A stretch of 54,157 nucleotides of DNA, taken from Seminavis robusta (Eukaryota > Bacillariophyta > Bacillariophyceae > Naviculales > Naviculaceae). The stretch covers positions 1 through 54,157 of the forward strand of contig CAICTM010000662.1 in NCBI GenBank assembly GCA_903772945.1, in the 5' to 3' direction. Of the stretch, positions 20,036-29,826 are shown piece after piece. The first letter of the stretch is position 1; each line of letters starts with the position of its first letter. The position numbers and the translations under genes are program-made. The notes under the pieces are model-generated. The model saw only the letters and a list, made by a program, of their open reading frames with translations. It searched no databases and had not been told where the DNA came from.

Positions 20036-21511
20036 GGAGTGAAGACTTACGACATGCACAACACCAACCACACCACACACACCACACACAAGAAAACAAA
20101 TAGATGTAACCTTATATAGCTTTATAGAATTGGCTGAGCAAGTACTTTTAACAAACGAGACTGGCACTGCCGCCCAGCTATTGTAGCGGTACTGTTTGCT
20201 GGTCCAGCACAAGAGGTAGAACTTCAGGAGACCGCATCGATGAGTACGACCACCTGCCACAAACCTAGTATTGTAGCAGTTAGAACATGCCTATTGGCAT
20301 TCATTCTTTGCTGAGGGCTTATCGGCCCCAAAGATCTTCATTTCTTCCTTCTGGCCTATCTCCAAAAGATCTCAAAGTCAAACCGTTTTTCTCTTCTCCT
20401 CTTCCTAATCCTTCTATCTGATGGGCATGACGTACGTTGCGACAGTGGCGGAAGCAGCTACAGCAGTGCCCAGCAGGGCGGTGAAGGAAATTTGCGCCTG
20501 AAGTGGAACCGGAGACTGGAATAAGTAGGGCATGCGCTCGGACTGGCATTGGCCTGCTGTTACCCTGACTGGCTATTGGTCCCGGTGAAGCCTGGGAGTT
20601 GGTCCTTGTATAGAGTTGACTTGGTAGGTACTGTCGCCGCTCCCTCCAGAGACATAACAGAAGGAGGTGCACGAGTTTTTTAGTGCTGGAAGAAATGAAT
20701 ATGGGAGTTATCCTCAAGTCGGTCTGGGAGCAGATCGTGGCGTGGGACCATTCGATGTTTTCTGTTGTGGGTGCCAGCATTCAAGGTTTTGTCAGGGAAT
20801 GAATCGAATCCAGCCAGATACTGGGTGCCTGCGGTTAGTTCTTCCTGTCATTGGTTCGGGTGTGCCACTTTGGGTGGGTCAAGGACCTGGGGTGAAGGCC
20901 CAGGAACGGTACCAGCAGAGGGGCCTGGTCTCGGAGTGGGGCCTGGTGAAGCAAGCACTTGGAGTTGTTGATTGCATGGGTCCTGAGTTGGACCAGGTAG
21001 GGGGCCTGGTGGGGGCCCAGGAGTTGATTTGGGTGTGTCGTCTCTTGAAATTGAGCCAGGTATTGGTCTGGGAATGGGTCCTGGATTGGGGGTGGAATAC
21101 GGTGCCGGTACAGTAACGCCTGAAATTGGACCAGGAGCAGCGCCTGGTGTAGTCCTGGTTTGTGTCCAGAAATTGGGGATAGTCCTGGTTTGTGTCAAGA
21201 ACCTGGGGATAGGTCCGGGAATGATGCCTGATGTTATTCCTTGAGTTGACAAGAGTGGAGTGGGTCCTGATCTGAACCACAGACTTTGAAGCGAATGATG
21301 AGGTGCTTCGTTGGTCGTGCATACAACGACGGCAGCTACAGCACTGCACCTGCCCGGCATTTCCCGTGACACCCTGCAATCTAGCTAGCTACGCTTGAAC
21401 TGGCACGCACAGTATTGTAGAAATTCTGAGGCGCACAGTGTTATATAAAGATGAAACATTATTATAGTTTTGCACAAAGCACGCTAACTATGCGTTAGTC
21501 AAGCAATGTGT
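20036..21511. other. Spacer with decayed GGACCTGG repeats and a doubtful Pro/Gly-rich ORF
   Basis: Bases about 20860-21250 are a patchwork of GGCCTGG, GGACCAGG and GTCCTGG units. On the minus strand this keeps a frame open from an ATG at 21360 to 20848 (about 170 codons) with a repeating Pro-Gly-Pro-x-Pro pattern. Several frames are open together, and the same motif style recurs in non-coding DNA at 5925-6420, so I treat it as repeat rather than gene. Two CTAGCTAGCTA palindromes flank it near 21380. Confidence 0.4.
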
Positions 21512-23677
21512 TCATCGGAACGGTTTATTCCTTCGATGTTGCTCCATCGCGGCCATGAGATCTCCTTGTCCCGCACCACCAGAAAGGTATTTCCGCTTGA
21601 GAGCTTCCATCGTGCCACTCTCATTGTCCGCTTCCTGAGATTTGCCATCCGGGTCAGTACCTCCTTGTCGGCTTTTACCGTTTCCGGACTGCATGGATGA
21701 CAGGAGAGATGACATGATGGGATCCATACCAGCACGGCTGCTGCCAGCACCTCCGGATGCAGCTGCCACACTTCGCATGAAATGTTCTTGTTCGCTGTTG
21801 CCGCCACCACCGTTCCCGCCCAACAGATTGCCACGGCTCCCACCCTGCTGCTGTTGTTGCTCCAGCAGCTTCTTCTGCAGAAGGAACTGCGCAATTGCAG
21901 TGTTCTCGTCCGATCCTCCCGCCGCTGGTGGGTCCGAACGACCACGGTCTCGTTCCGATCTGGAGCTGAGGCTGTCTCGCTTCGAAGCCCCCGCTGCTGC
22001 TGCAGAAAAGCTAAAGTTTTGATTCAACGAGGACGGCGCGGAAGCTTCCAATCGTCGCAAGGCGTCGTCATTGTTCAGCAAGGACGCGAGGTTGAGACCA
22101 CTGTTGCTGAACGCCGTTCGGATTTGCTCTGCTGATCCCAAGGATTGCATGAGATTGCTGGCGGTTGCGGAAGATCCTGCACCACCTCCCAGCTTGCCAG
22201 CCAGCAAGTCCAGCTCGTTCATGTTCAGCGACGACATGATCGAGGACGACGCTGCAGACGAATGTCCCAAGCCAGCTGCTTGACTAGGAGTCCAATTGCT
22301 GTTGTTGTTTTCGCCGCCGGATCCAGTAGCCGCTTTCTTGCCATCTCCCAACAAAGGGTCCAGCAAGGACCCCATGCTTTGAATCGACTGAAGACGGGAC
22401 CGAATAGCCAAGTTCGAAAGCGAATCAATGCTGCCTTGTCGTTCAATGAGGTTGGACATGTCAATGCCAGACCCCAGTGAAGAGTTGCGAATGAGGGTGG
22501 AAAAGGCACTGGCATTCTGCGATGCCCCGGCAGCTTGCTGAATAGAGTCTTGAAAATTGGCCAGGGAAGATTGACTGATGTTTCCGCCGCCGCCACCGAG
22601 ACTGGCCACAAGATCCTTGAGGGAAGACCGCTTCCTCAATTCCGCGGCAAGCTCGGCACTGGAAAAGTCTGCCAGTGGCTTGCCGTTGATACCACCGGGC
22701 GAAGCAGCTGGCTTTGCAGCTGCCGCCTTTTGATCATCATCGTTATCGTTGCCGCCTCCGTCGCCTCCACCCAATCCGAGACCACCGCCACTTTGGAGCA
22801 GAGCCCTCCCAGCAGCCGCGGCCCTTGAGTTGGATTTGTGCGTGTGCTGAGTGGTGCCTGAAAGAAGAGGATTATTCGTGGACTGCTGCTGTTGCATGAA
22901 CATTTGAAAGGCCTCGAGAGAATTGGAAGTGTTCAAGCCAGCCGCTCCCATGCCAGCCATGTTGCCAGCGCTGTTGCTGAGATCGGCAAACAGACCGGAC
23001 AGGCTGTGACTTGACGCGAGACTGCCGCTGCTCGGGTGTCCAGCGCCCAACAAGCTGACATTGCGAGGCAGATCCGCAAGGCCGGCACCAGAAGGATTCG
23101 AGGCTTGATTGAGCAGGTTTCGCAGCTCCAAGCCACTGGCACTGACACGGTTGATGCCACCTGCGGATCCCATCCCACCGCCTCCACCCAACGAGGTCAA
23201 CGAAAGATGAGGATTAGCAGAAGTCTGCTGCCGTTGCTGTTGCATCGCTTGCATTTGCTGCTGCATCTGCTGCTGTGCCGCGGGTGTGGCCGATGCTCCC
23301 GTTTTGCCTTGAATCTTGGCCAAAAACTTGCGTTCCAGGTCACAGAGCTTGGCTCGTCGTTCTCGAACTTGTTCGTTGCTCAACCGATCGCTGCCCGTTC
23401 GACGGGCGTAGACCTGTTTGCCATTGTAGTTGGAGCCAACAAACTTCTTGGAGATTCGCATAGGATGACAATTCAGCATCTTGGAGAGAAAGGTACGCAG
23501 CGAAGTGCCCTCCGCAAGCGGCATCATGCCCGTCTTGAATTCATCGATGAGACAAGCAACATACTCTTCCTCCTCTCGCGTCCATTTCCCTTGACGGAGA
23601 GGAGGGTCGTTGCCATTCTTGCTCTTGGCACCATTGCCAGCCGCTGATATGCTCGCCAGGAACTGAGGAGAGTCCAT
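21512..23677 (-). CDS. GKWT/RISKKFVG-domain protein with long low-complexity tail (721 aa)
   Basis: ATG at 23677, single exon. Residues 29-90 form a compact basic domain: QGKWTREEEEYVACLIDEF, then EGTSLRTFLSKMLNC and RISKKFVGSNYNGK. A helical segment (QVRERRAKLCDLERKFLAKI) follows. The domain starts like a SANT/Myb repeat (K-W-T-x-E-E-E). I know this combination as a large diatom-specific family, so a DNA- or chromatin-related role is plausible but unproven. The rest is low complexity: poly-Gln patches (near 155 and 590), Gly/Ser runs and repeated hydrophobic segments such as NELDLLAGKLGGG and AQFLLQKKLLEQQ. The gene at 27588-28421 has the same domain on the other strand. Long Q/S-rich tails are common in transcriptional regulators, which is consistent but not decisive. 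Confidence 0.85.
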   Translation of the reverse strand: MDSPQFLASISAAGNGAKSKNGNDPPLRQGKWTREEEEYVACLIDEFKTGMMPLAEGTSLRTFLSKMLNCHPMRISKKFVGSNYNGKQVYARRTGSDRLSNEQVRERRAKLCDLERKFLAKIQGKTGASATPAAQQQMQQQMQAMQQQRQQTSANPHLSLTSLGGGGGMGSAGGINRVSASGLELRNLLNQASNPSGAGLADLPRNVSLLGAGHPSSGSLASSHSLSGLFADLSNSAGNMAGMGAAGLNTSNSLEAFQMFMQQQQSTNNPLLSGTTQHTHKSNSRAAAAGRALLQSGGGLGLGGGDGGGNDNDDDQKAAAAKPAASPGGINGKPLADFSSAELAAELRKRSSLKDLVASLGGGGGNISQSSLANFQDSIQQAAGASQNASAFSTLIRNSSLGSGIDMSNLIERQGSIDSLSNLAIRSRLQSIQSMGSLLDPLLGDGKKAATGSGGENNNSNWTPSQAAGLGHSSAASSSIMSSLNMNELDLLAGKLGGGAGSSATASNLMQSLGSAEQIRTAFSNSGLNLASLLNNDDALRRLEASAPSSLNQNFSFSAAAAGASKRDSLSSRSERDRGRSDPPAAGGSDENTAIAQFLLQKKLLEQQQQQGGSRGNLLGGNGGGGNSEQEHFMRSVAAASGGAGSSRAGMDPIMSSLLSSMQSGNGKSRQGGTDPDGKSQEADNESGTMEALKRKYLSGGAGQGDLMAAMEQHRRNKPFR

Positions 23678-24906
23678 TGTGGAAGAAGGGTAGAGGCAGT
23701 TGGGAGGTCTTGAGGAGGACGAAGCGAAGGCAGTTTACCTTCGTGTTAATGTTGTTGTCCTTTACTTTACTTTGCGGAGAGAAGCACTTTGCCCTTTACC
23801 TTCGATACAGCTATTGATATGCCACGATAATGTAACAAGTCTTAATTCACCATCCCCAGAGCAATACGAACTTCCCGTCGCCACTTTTAACTTCTGTTTC
23901 GGTGGCTGTTGGCGTTCGAGGTGGGCTCTCAGACGCTTGTTTGCGCTGAACGGTGAAGTGGCGTGTCCAAAACCAGTTGTTTGTTAATGCTGAGGCCTTC
24001 GTGACAGCGTAAAGTCAGTACTGGAGTCTACTGAGCAAGGTTCCCCGCAAGGAGAATTCTTGGTGGTCAAGGTGCGAAACAGAAACCCTCCGGTTTCGCT
24101 GGATGAAAAAGTACCTCACTCTTGCCTCTTTTACAAGATAACAAATCTTTTGTAAACGTTCGAATCGATGGGATTAATATCTTAATACTAGGGTGATATT
24201 TAAACACGCTGTGCCGGAATTTTGCTCCCAAGCGTTCGATGACCAGAAAGCGAGGCCTCAAAATCAGATGACCGGAAGGGAAGTGGGATTAAATAATGAA
24301 TTAACGATCAACTAACCATAATAAAATATTTCTAAGCCATCTCTCTGGCTGGACCAGTGGGCCTTAAACCGGTAAACAAACCGACATGCGTCAGGAGAAT
24401 GTCTCCCTAACACTCCCAATCGCCCCTCCTCGAAACAATCGATGAAAAGTTTAAAAATATTCGATGGAATCGGCTTCCAAAATGCAATTACATTGGGATC
24501 AAGTCTGCGTCCGGAAATCACGGTGGTCCGTTCTCTGTCAACGGATCTGTCCGCAGTTGCGCAGTATTGGAGCACTTCTCCTTCAATTCTCCGTTTCCCC
24601 GAAGAACTATTGTCGCTTTGTTTTTGTTTGAAATAACGAAGTTTTATTGTTGCTGGTTACGGTGACAGCTCTGCTGATTTCAAAAGTGAACCAGTCCAAT
24701 GGTCGACTTCACTGTATTTTAATACAATACAGTACAGTACAGCAGAAAGGGGTTGAGAACTCATGCATGCAGTCAACGCGTACGGTACGTGTAACATCCT
24801 CAGAGATCACCGGGGTTTGCGCGATAGACAGGGTCAGAGATCACCGGGGTCTGCCCGGAATAAATAGCCAGACTACTTCTAAAGCAAAGTACAGTACAGT
24901 CGTACC
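23678..24906. other. Divergent promoter region of the GKWT and SUMO-like genes
   Basis: 1.2 kb between divergent starts. No gene. An AGTACAGTACAG stretch near 24728-24742 and a 16-base direct repeat close to the plus-strand start are the visible structures. Confidence 0.4.
24801..24850 (+). promoter_or_regulatory. Direct repeat CAGAGATCACCGGGGT upstream of SUMO-like gene
   Basis: Two perfect 16-base copies at 24801-24816 and 24835-24850 are spaced 34 bases start to start and lie 57-106 bases before the ATG at 24907. AATAAATA follows at about 24857 and could act as a TATA-like element. A paired factor-binding site is a reasonable guess; there is no direct evidence. Confidence 0.4.
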
Positions 24907-25891
24907 ATGTCTACCGCGAATGGCAATGATGAGGAGTTTGATATTCCTGAAACGCTTGTGGATGGACTTCTACGAAAGCACGGGTGGAGCGAAGAGTTCA
25001 CCAACAGAGCCCTTGATGGATACCTCCAGTTTATGAAACGTACAGCTGGAGGATTGGGAAGCGACTCAGTTATCACCTTCCTCGACCGTTGATAAGGTTT
25101 GGCATCGACACATGCTTTATCCTGCCCATTATGCAAAAGCATGTCAAGACTACACAGGAGGCCACATCATTGACCACAACCCAGATGGTGGCTTGGATGC
25201 AGCTGCTAGAACCAGACGTCTTCAAAACACACAAATTGGCCTGAGGTCTCTGTTTGGCCGCAATGATGTGGATACAGAGATTTGGAGCTTGAGCAACCGC
25301 AAGAGAGGACGTGATTCTAATCAAGAAGATGCCGAAGAAAGTGGAGAAGCAGCAGCAGAGGAAGATGATGATGAGAACATTACATTCCAAATTCGCTACT
25401 TGAATACGGGATCCATAGGAACCACAAAGACCTACACAATCCACAAAGGCGCAATGTTTGCAGATTCCTTGGTGAATTATAAAAGTATCAGTACCGCTCC
25501 CATTGAGTTTGTTTTTCTCTATCATCAAAAACGTGTCATTGGCACTTGTACCCCCGAGTCGATTCGAATGCTTGACTTTACAACACCTTGTGGTCATGTG
25601 ATTACCCCTAGTAAGGAAATCCTTGCCTGCCCGCCATTACCACCCAGTCAAAACAACCCCGTGACACTTCGTGTTCGCGACCAAACAGGAGAGGAAACCT
25701 TCTTCAAAATTAGGAAAAATACACGCATGTACAAGGTCTTTGAAACATATGCCGACCGAAAGGGCGTTTGGGTCAATGATCTTCGATTTCTTCTAGATGG
25801 AGCAAGAATTGAAGCTTGGCACACACCCATGGGGCTCGAGTTGGATGATCAGGACCAGATTGATTGCATGCTGGAGCAGACGGGATGTTAG
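24907..25891 (+). pseudogene. SUMO/Rad60-like double ubiquitin-fold gene with one-base frameshift
   Basis: ATG at 24907 opens a frame (MSTANGNDEEFDIPET...GYLQFMKRTAGG) that hits TGA at 25090-25092. The +1 frame from about 25053 continues the protein naturally: DWEATQLSPSSTVDKVWHRH, then a conserved HNPDGGLD block, known to me from diatom proteins. A nuclear-type acidic linker follows (NRKRGRDSNQEDAEESGE), then two ubiquitin-like segments. The second (VTLRVRDQTGEETFFKIRKN...DQIDCMLEQTGC) closely follows SUMO and the Rad60 SUMO-like domain, including the Q-T-G end. The terminal residue is Cys and there is no Gly-Gly, so conjugation is unlikely. The break is a single extra base in GGAGGATTGG near 25050. 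It may be a sequencing error, a recent mutation or programmed shifting. All other features look intact. Confidence 0.7.
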
Positions 25892-26650
25892 GAAGTAAAA
25901 GATTTGATCAATCAGCCTGGTGGATGTCTTCCTTGTTTCCTGCGTGCCGGGGCTCCTTATGCCGACTTCAACACAACTACATACTCATCAGGCCAAGTGA
26001 CGGTTCATACCCTTCAGACGTCAACACGTGAATGGGTACCCAAAGGGCAAGTTCTCAATGACATTAATGCTGAATATTACTTTAGATATGCGGTTGCGCT
26101 TTCTGACAGTGGCGACATTTTAGCGGTTGGTGCTCCTCAAGCTACCGAGTTCAGGTTTACCGGGCCAGGGTATGTGCGCATCTACGAATTTGATTCCACA
26201 AGCGACCAGTGGGTGTTGCATACAACTATCAATGGATGGTTTGCTAGATTCCAAGATGGCCGTGGATTCGGCCATTCCCTAGGGTTGAGCGGAGACGGGC
26301 TTGTGGCCGTGATCGGTGCTCCGGGCTACTTGGACGCTGATTCGGGAAGGACACGAGGTCTCGTCGAGCCCTGGGTGCGTAATTCTCCCTCATCAACCTC
26401 CTACAGTTTTTTGGGCTTTACTCTGTGCCACTTGTGGGTCTAGTGGACAGTGGCTTCGCGTCTACATAGGCAGTGTCTGGCGACGGCCAAAGCTGGGTGG
26501 TTGATTTCTTTGGTGTGTCGGTTGCTATTAATGGAGATGGGTCGATTGTGGCTGCTGGGGGATCTAAAAATGATGGCAACGACGGCATTCAATCAGGACA
26601 TGTCCAGGTGAGGAGGTTTGACAGTGGTCTCTGGGTCCCAGTCGGAAGGT
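25892..26650 (+). pseudogene. Truncated FG-GAP/beta-propeller repeat fragment
   Basis: Directly after the SUMO-like stop, the same frame reads RAGAPYADFNTTTYSSGQVT, then FRYAVALSDSGDILAVGAPQ, then FGHSLGLSGDGLVAVIGAPG. These are three FG-GAP-type repeats (blade motif of integrin-alpha-like propellers, common in secreted diatom proteins). There is no ATG or signal peptide; the first repeat begins mid-blade. The frame breaks near 26380-26480, and another blade, DFFGVSVAINGDGSIVAAGG, appears about 26506-26565 in a different frame, ending near 26650. Truncated at the 5' end and frameshifted, it is most likely a pseudogene piece placed next to the SUMO-like gene by rearrangement. Confidence 0.7.
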
Positions 26651-27587
26651 AAGAACGATTGCTGGTGGAGAGAGATTGACATTGGAGCAGCTGTGGGGTT
26701 TTGGTCTCATTGTTATGAGTCGCAGTTTTATAGCCGGCTTACTACCGCATGGTTTTCTCTCTGGAACACCACGCTGCAGTTCTTCCAACACAAGGTTTTA
26801 GGCGAACGACTCTGAGAGCTTGGCAGCACCTCCTTATCTCGCTCCCTGCCTTTCAAGTGTCAATGCAATGCATTTGATGGAAAGATGGAAAGGTTGCCGG
26901 TTGACTTTCACTTCTTGCTCCAAGCCAGTGAGATCCAGTGTCAAGTTTCAAGCCAACATGCAGAGAAAAGATCCACTGAGAGCAAGAAACTCTGTCAATT
27001 TCTGGACTTGCTAGCACTACAGTATGGATTTTTTTTTGGTATGGGGCTCCCAACACTTGAAGCAAGACATTTCAAGACAATGCTTGAAAGGATCCGGCGC
27101 TGGTGGACTCTAGATGAAGGGAACGGACTTGATCGATCAGGAACATAGTTTTGTTTCGATACCGGCACCCTGCCTCCATGGTACTGGAGTACTTCTCATC
27201 AGTAGCGCCTTTTAGTGAGCCATTCCTTCGGAGGCACTTCGGCAACCGGAGACGCTAAAAAAAAAAAGAACCGCCGCAAAGAGCTCGAAAGATGAAGTAG
27301 TAGTCTAACTTCAACCTGCTGATCCAACTAATTAACACTTGATTGAGCTCGGGAGTCAAAGCATTTCCGCGACCTATCATACATGTACTACGGTAGTACT
27401 GTACGCTTCAACCTATTCCTTTGTCACAAAATCCAAAATCCTGGAGTAAAGGAAGCACATTGAATACATACCCTGAAACTGTTGGCTGGCTATCTATCTA
27501 GCAAGTAAACCAGAGATCAAGTCCACCAAATTTTACTGAAAGAAGTCAACAATTGAGAAGAACGATTCATCCAGCAGAATTCCGCCT
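26651..27587. other. Spacer without recognised gene
   Basis: Possible further decay of the propeller fragment just after 26650, but no blade motif is readable. Beyond this only short frames are seen, plus a poly-A run near 27258 and TCTATCTATCTAG at 27490. Confidence 0.35.
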
Positions 27588-28421
27588 ATGCATCACGGCA
27601 AATGGACCTCAGAGGAAGAGGCCTACGTTGAGGTCTTGACAGAGGCATTCAAGGCTGGCATAGTGCCAATTCCTGAGGGCGCGACCCTTCGTGTATTCCT
27701 TGCAAGTATGCTAAACTGCCCAACGAAGCGCATCTCAAAGAAATTTGTCGGTACGAATTATCATGGCAAGAGGGCCTACGTTCGTAAGCGTGTTGGAGAG
27801 TACGATCCCGAGGTTGCCAAGGGTATCCGCGAGCGATTGCGTGAGATGGAAGGAAGGTTCATCAAGTCCCTGAAACCTCAGAAGCGAACTCCCCAGCGAC
27901 CACTACAAAAGGAGGAACCCGCAGAGACAAAGAGGGTATTCGAAGCGAGGTCTGAAGATCCCACTGACATGCTCAGATCACCTCTTGGGGCGCGCCCTCA
28001 GGGACATTCGCAACGTGTGAAAATCTCCTTGGCCGTTCCAGCAGCCAAACCAGCAGTGACAGGAACTGTCGGCCAGGCAACGAACACCCCCCTCCTGGGG
28101 CGCTTCGAAGAATGTCTCCGGGCTGCAATGGAGAATCTGAGGACCAAACCGGCCCCCGCCACGACCGCAGCAACATTGTTCACGAAGACGAGCAACGAAC
28201 CAGCGACTGGAACGTCAACTAATGACTTCATTCTCGCTATGCTTAATCAGAGACTTCCTCCCCCAACCGCATCGTTGCAGACACTGGATGCAGCGACCGG
28301 TCCCTCATCGAAAGCGTTCACGAACTCTCTTTTCCGCAGCCTCCAACTCCAACAGAAATTGGGCAACACCACCGCGCAGTTGAAGGCGGCCATGGGACCT
28401 CCCACCATGCCCAAGAACTAA
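27588..28421 (+). CDS. GKWT/RISKKFVG-domain protein, short form (277 aa)
   Basis: ATG at 27588 immediately precedes the domain: HHGKWTSEEEAYVEVLTEAF, EGATLRVFLASMLNC, KRISKKFVGTNYHGKRAYVR (residues 3-70). A charged helix follows (VAKGIRERLREMEGRFIKSL). The match to residues 29-125 of the protein at 21512-23677 is strong and collinear. The remaining 180 residues are Thr/Ala/Pro-rich with short hydrophobic segments (NDFILAMLNQRLPPP, SLFRSLQLQQKLG) resembling the amphipathic patches in the longer paralogue. Domain order and the basic surface suggest a nuclear, DNA-associated role (inference). It starts only two residues before the domain, shorter than its paralogue, so an undetected upstream exon is possible. 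Confidence 0.85.
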   Translation: MHHGKWTSEEEAYVEVLTEAFKAGIVPIPEGATLRVFLASMLNCPTKRISKKFVGTNYHGKRAYVRKRVGEYDPEVAKGIRERLREMEGRFIKSLKPQKRTPQRPLQKEEPAETKRVFEARSEDPTDMLRSPLGARPQGHSQRVKISLAVPAAKPAVTGTVGQATNTPLLGRFEECLRAAMENLRTKPAPATTAATLFTKTSNEPATGTSTNDFILAMLNQRLPPPTASLQTLDAATGPSSKAFTNSLFRSLQLQQKLGNTTAQLKAAMGPPTMPKN

Positions 28422-28708
28422 CTTGTCTCTCAGCAATTTTTGCACCAAAGTCTGTAAGGTTTGACTCCCTAAGATCCTATTCATGATAGTGATAATTCTA
28501 CATAGAAACTACATACATGTACACACACACACACACGCCTTCATAACAAGGTTGATGTATAGCTATCGAGAAGCAACACCAAGCAACTAGCTCGTGTCGA
28601 CAAATCCTGGTACATCATCTTTCTCACAAGTAGGCGTTGCGTTGAACCGTAGCCATGCTTCACACCGTCAAATGGAAGTCATAGAATCATTGCAAAAAGG
28701 TAACTGAA
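28422..28708. repeat. Short 3' spacer with (AC)n microsatellite
   Basis: An (AC)n run of about 8 units at 28520-28536 lies in otherwise featureless sequence after the GKWT gene. Confidence 0.8.
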
Positions 28709-29215
28709 CTAACTGTTGCTTTGAAGGTGGCAGGTGATGTCTTTGGGTTGGAAGTTTTGGAGAACGTGGCCGAAGTGTTCTTCGAACGAGGTCAAAGTGT
28801 TCGCCCTTTCTGATTCTGAGGTTTCCTTGCCCCAATGTATTCCATTTTGGCGTTGACGCCCTGGGTGCAGTAGATCAGTAGTTTGTGCCTGCAGCAGTTG
28901 CTGTATGCTGGGCAACTGCCATTCATTCTTTTTGCCTGGTCTGTATTTGCAGGGTTCATTTTGGAGCTCAGTGGAGGTGACATCTTTGGTGAGCTTTCTT
29001 GATAGGGCGCCCAAGAACATCTCTCTAAAGTTGGTAAATTGATGGTAAGACATGGCGGTTCTGATCCTTTTGAGATGTTGATTACCTTGTACCGGAACGG
29101 GCGTTGCCCATGTATTGGCGTTGTCCATGCCTTCTTCGAGCACCCTATAGCCCATAGAGAAGAAAGATGGGTTCCGGTTCCGTTGCTTCGTTTCTCTGTC
29201 TGGCTCGTTTGTCAT
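28709..29215 (-). CDS. Unrecognised ORF, possibly transposon-derived (168 aa)
   Basis: Opens with ATG at 29215 (MTNEPDRETKQRNRNPS) and ends with TAA at 28709. The product is polar and evenly composed, unlike the low-complexity neighbours. It contains SYHQFTNFREMFLGALSRKL and a Trp-containing segment, QNGIHWGKETSESERANTL. I cannot assign a family. The texture recalls decayed transposase pieces, but no catalytic motif is visible. It has no membrane segment or signal peptide. It could equally be a chance frame, so coding status is uncertain. Confidence 0.35.
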   Translation of the reverse strand: MTNEPDRETKQRNRNPSFFSMGYRVLEEGMDNANTWATPVPVQGNQHLKRIRTAMSYHQFTNFREMFLGALSRKLTKDVTSTELQNEPCKYRPGKKNEWQLPSIQQLLQAQTTDLLHPGRQRQNGIHWGKETSESERANTLTSFEEHFGHVLQNFQPKDITCHLQSNS

Positions 29216-29826
29216 GTCTTGTTATGGCTTGGAATATCACGGCACTTCCTCATGAAGAGTAGGCACCAGGTACAGCTGTGCATGTAGCCTGATTGATACC
29301 AGTCCAGCTTTGTTTAGTGAATGGAACTGCCTCCGTTGTCCGCATCCCGCATCCACACGAAGCCCACGCGAGGGAATGGTACCGGTATCGGGTCCAAGCT
29401 GTGCGGTAGCGTCTTCAACGTGTTTGCCCATGTGTCCCATCGGTACTCTGGTGCCTGTATAAAGCGACGACGGAGAGACTAGCTAGGTAGCAAAAGACAA
29501 CACAAGCCTAGAATAAAGAATAAAACCAGCCGATCACTACGAGCGTCCTTTTATATCTACTGCCTCTCAACATTTTCGAATGGCGACAGTACTTTCGTAG
29601 TCTCGTGCTTGGTAGCCTAGCAATTTGTTCCGCAGCGCCTCGCGAACATCATCCGCAGGACGACAATTGCTGCTGTTCAATCCAATTGAGCAACAGTGTC
29701 TTATCCTGCCCGCTTGTCCGCATAGCTGCGTTGGCGAGCACCGCACTTCAAAGGTGCAGCATTCGCATAGTTCCCTTTCTTGGTAAGTTCGTCTTGCAAT
29801 GCATGGACATGCCCAACTCTTCCTCC
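29216..29826. other. Spacer, no supported gene
   Basis: Only short overlapping frames on both strands. It forms the 3' side of the next minus-strand gene. Confidence 0.35.

Noticed and set aside
20848..21360. Pro/Gly-rich minus-strand frame of about 170 codons
   Set aside because: Built from decayed GGACCTGG words also seen in non-coding DNA at 5.9-6.4 kb, with other frames open at the same place. Kept as repeat, not gene.
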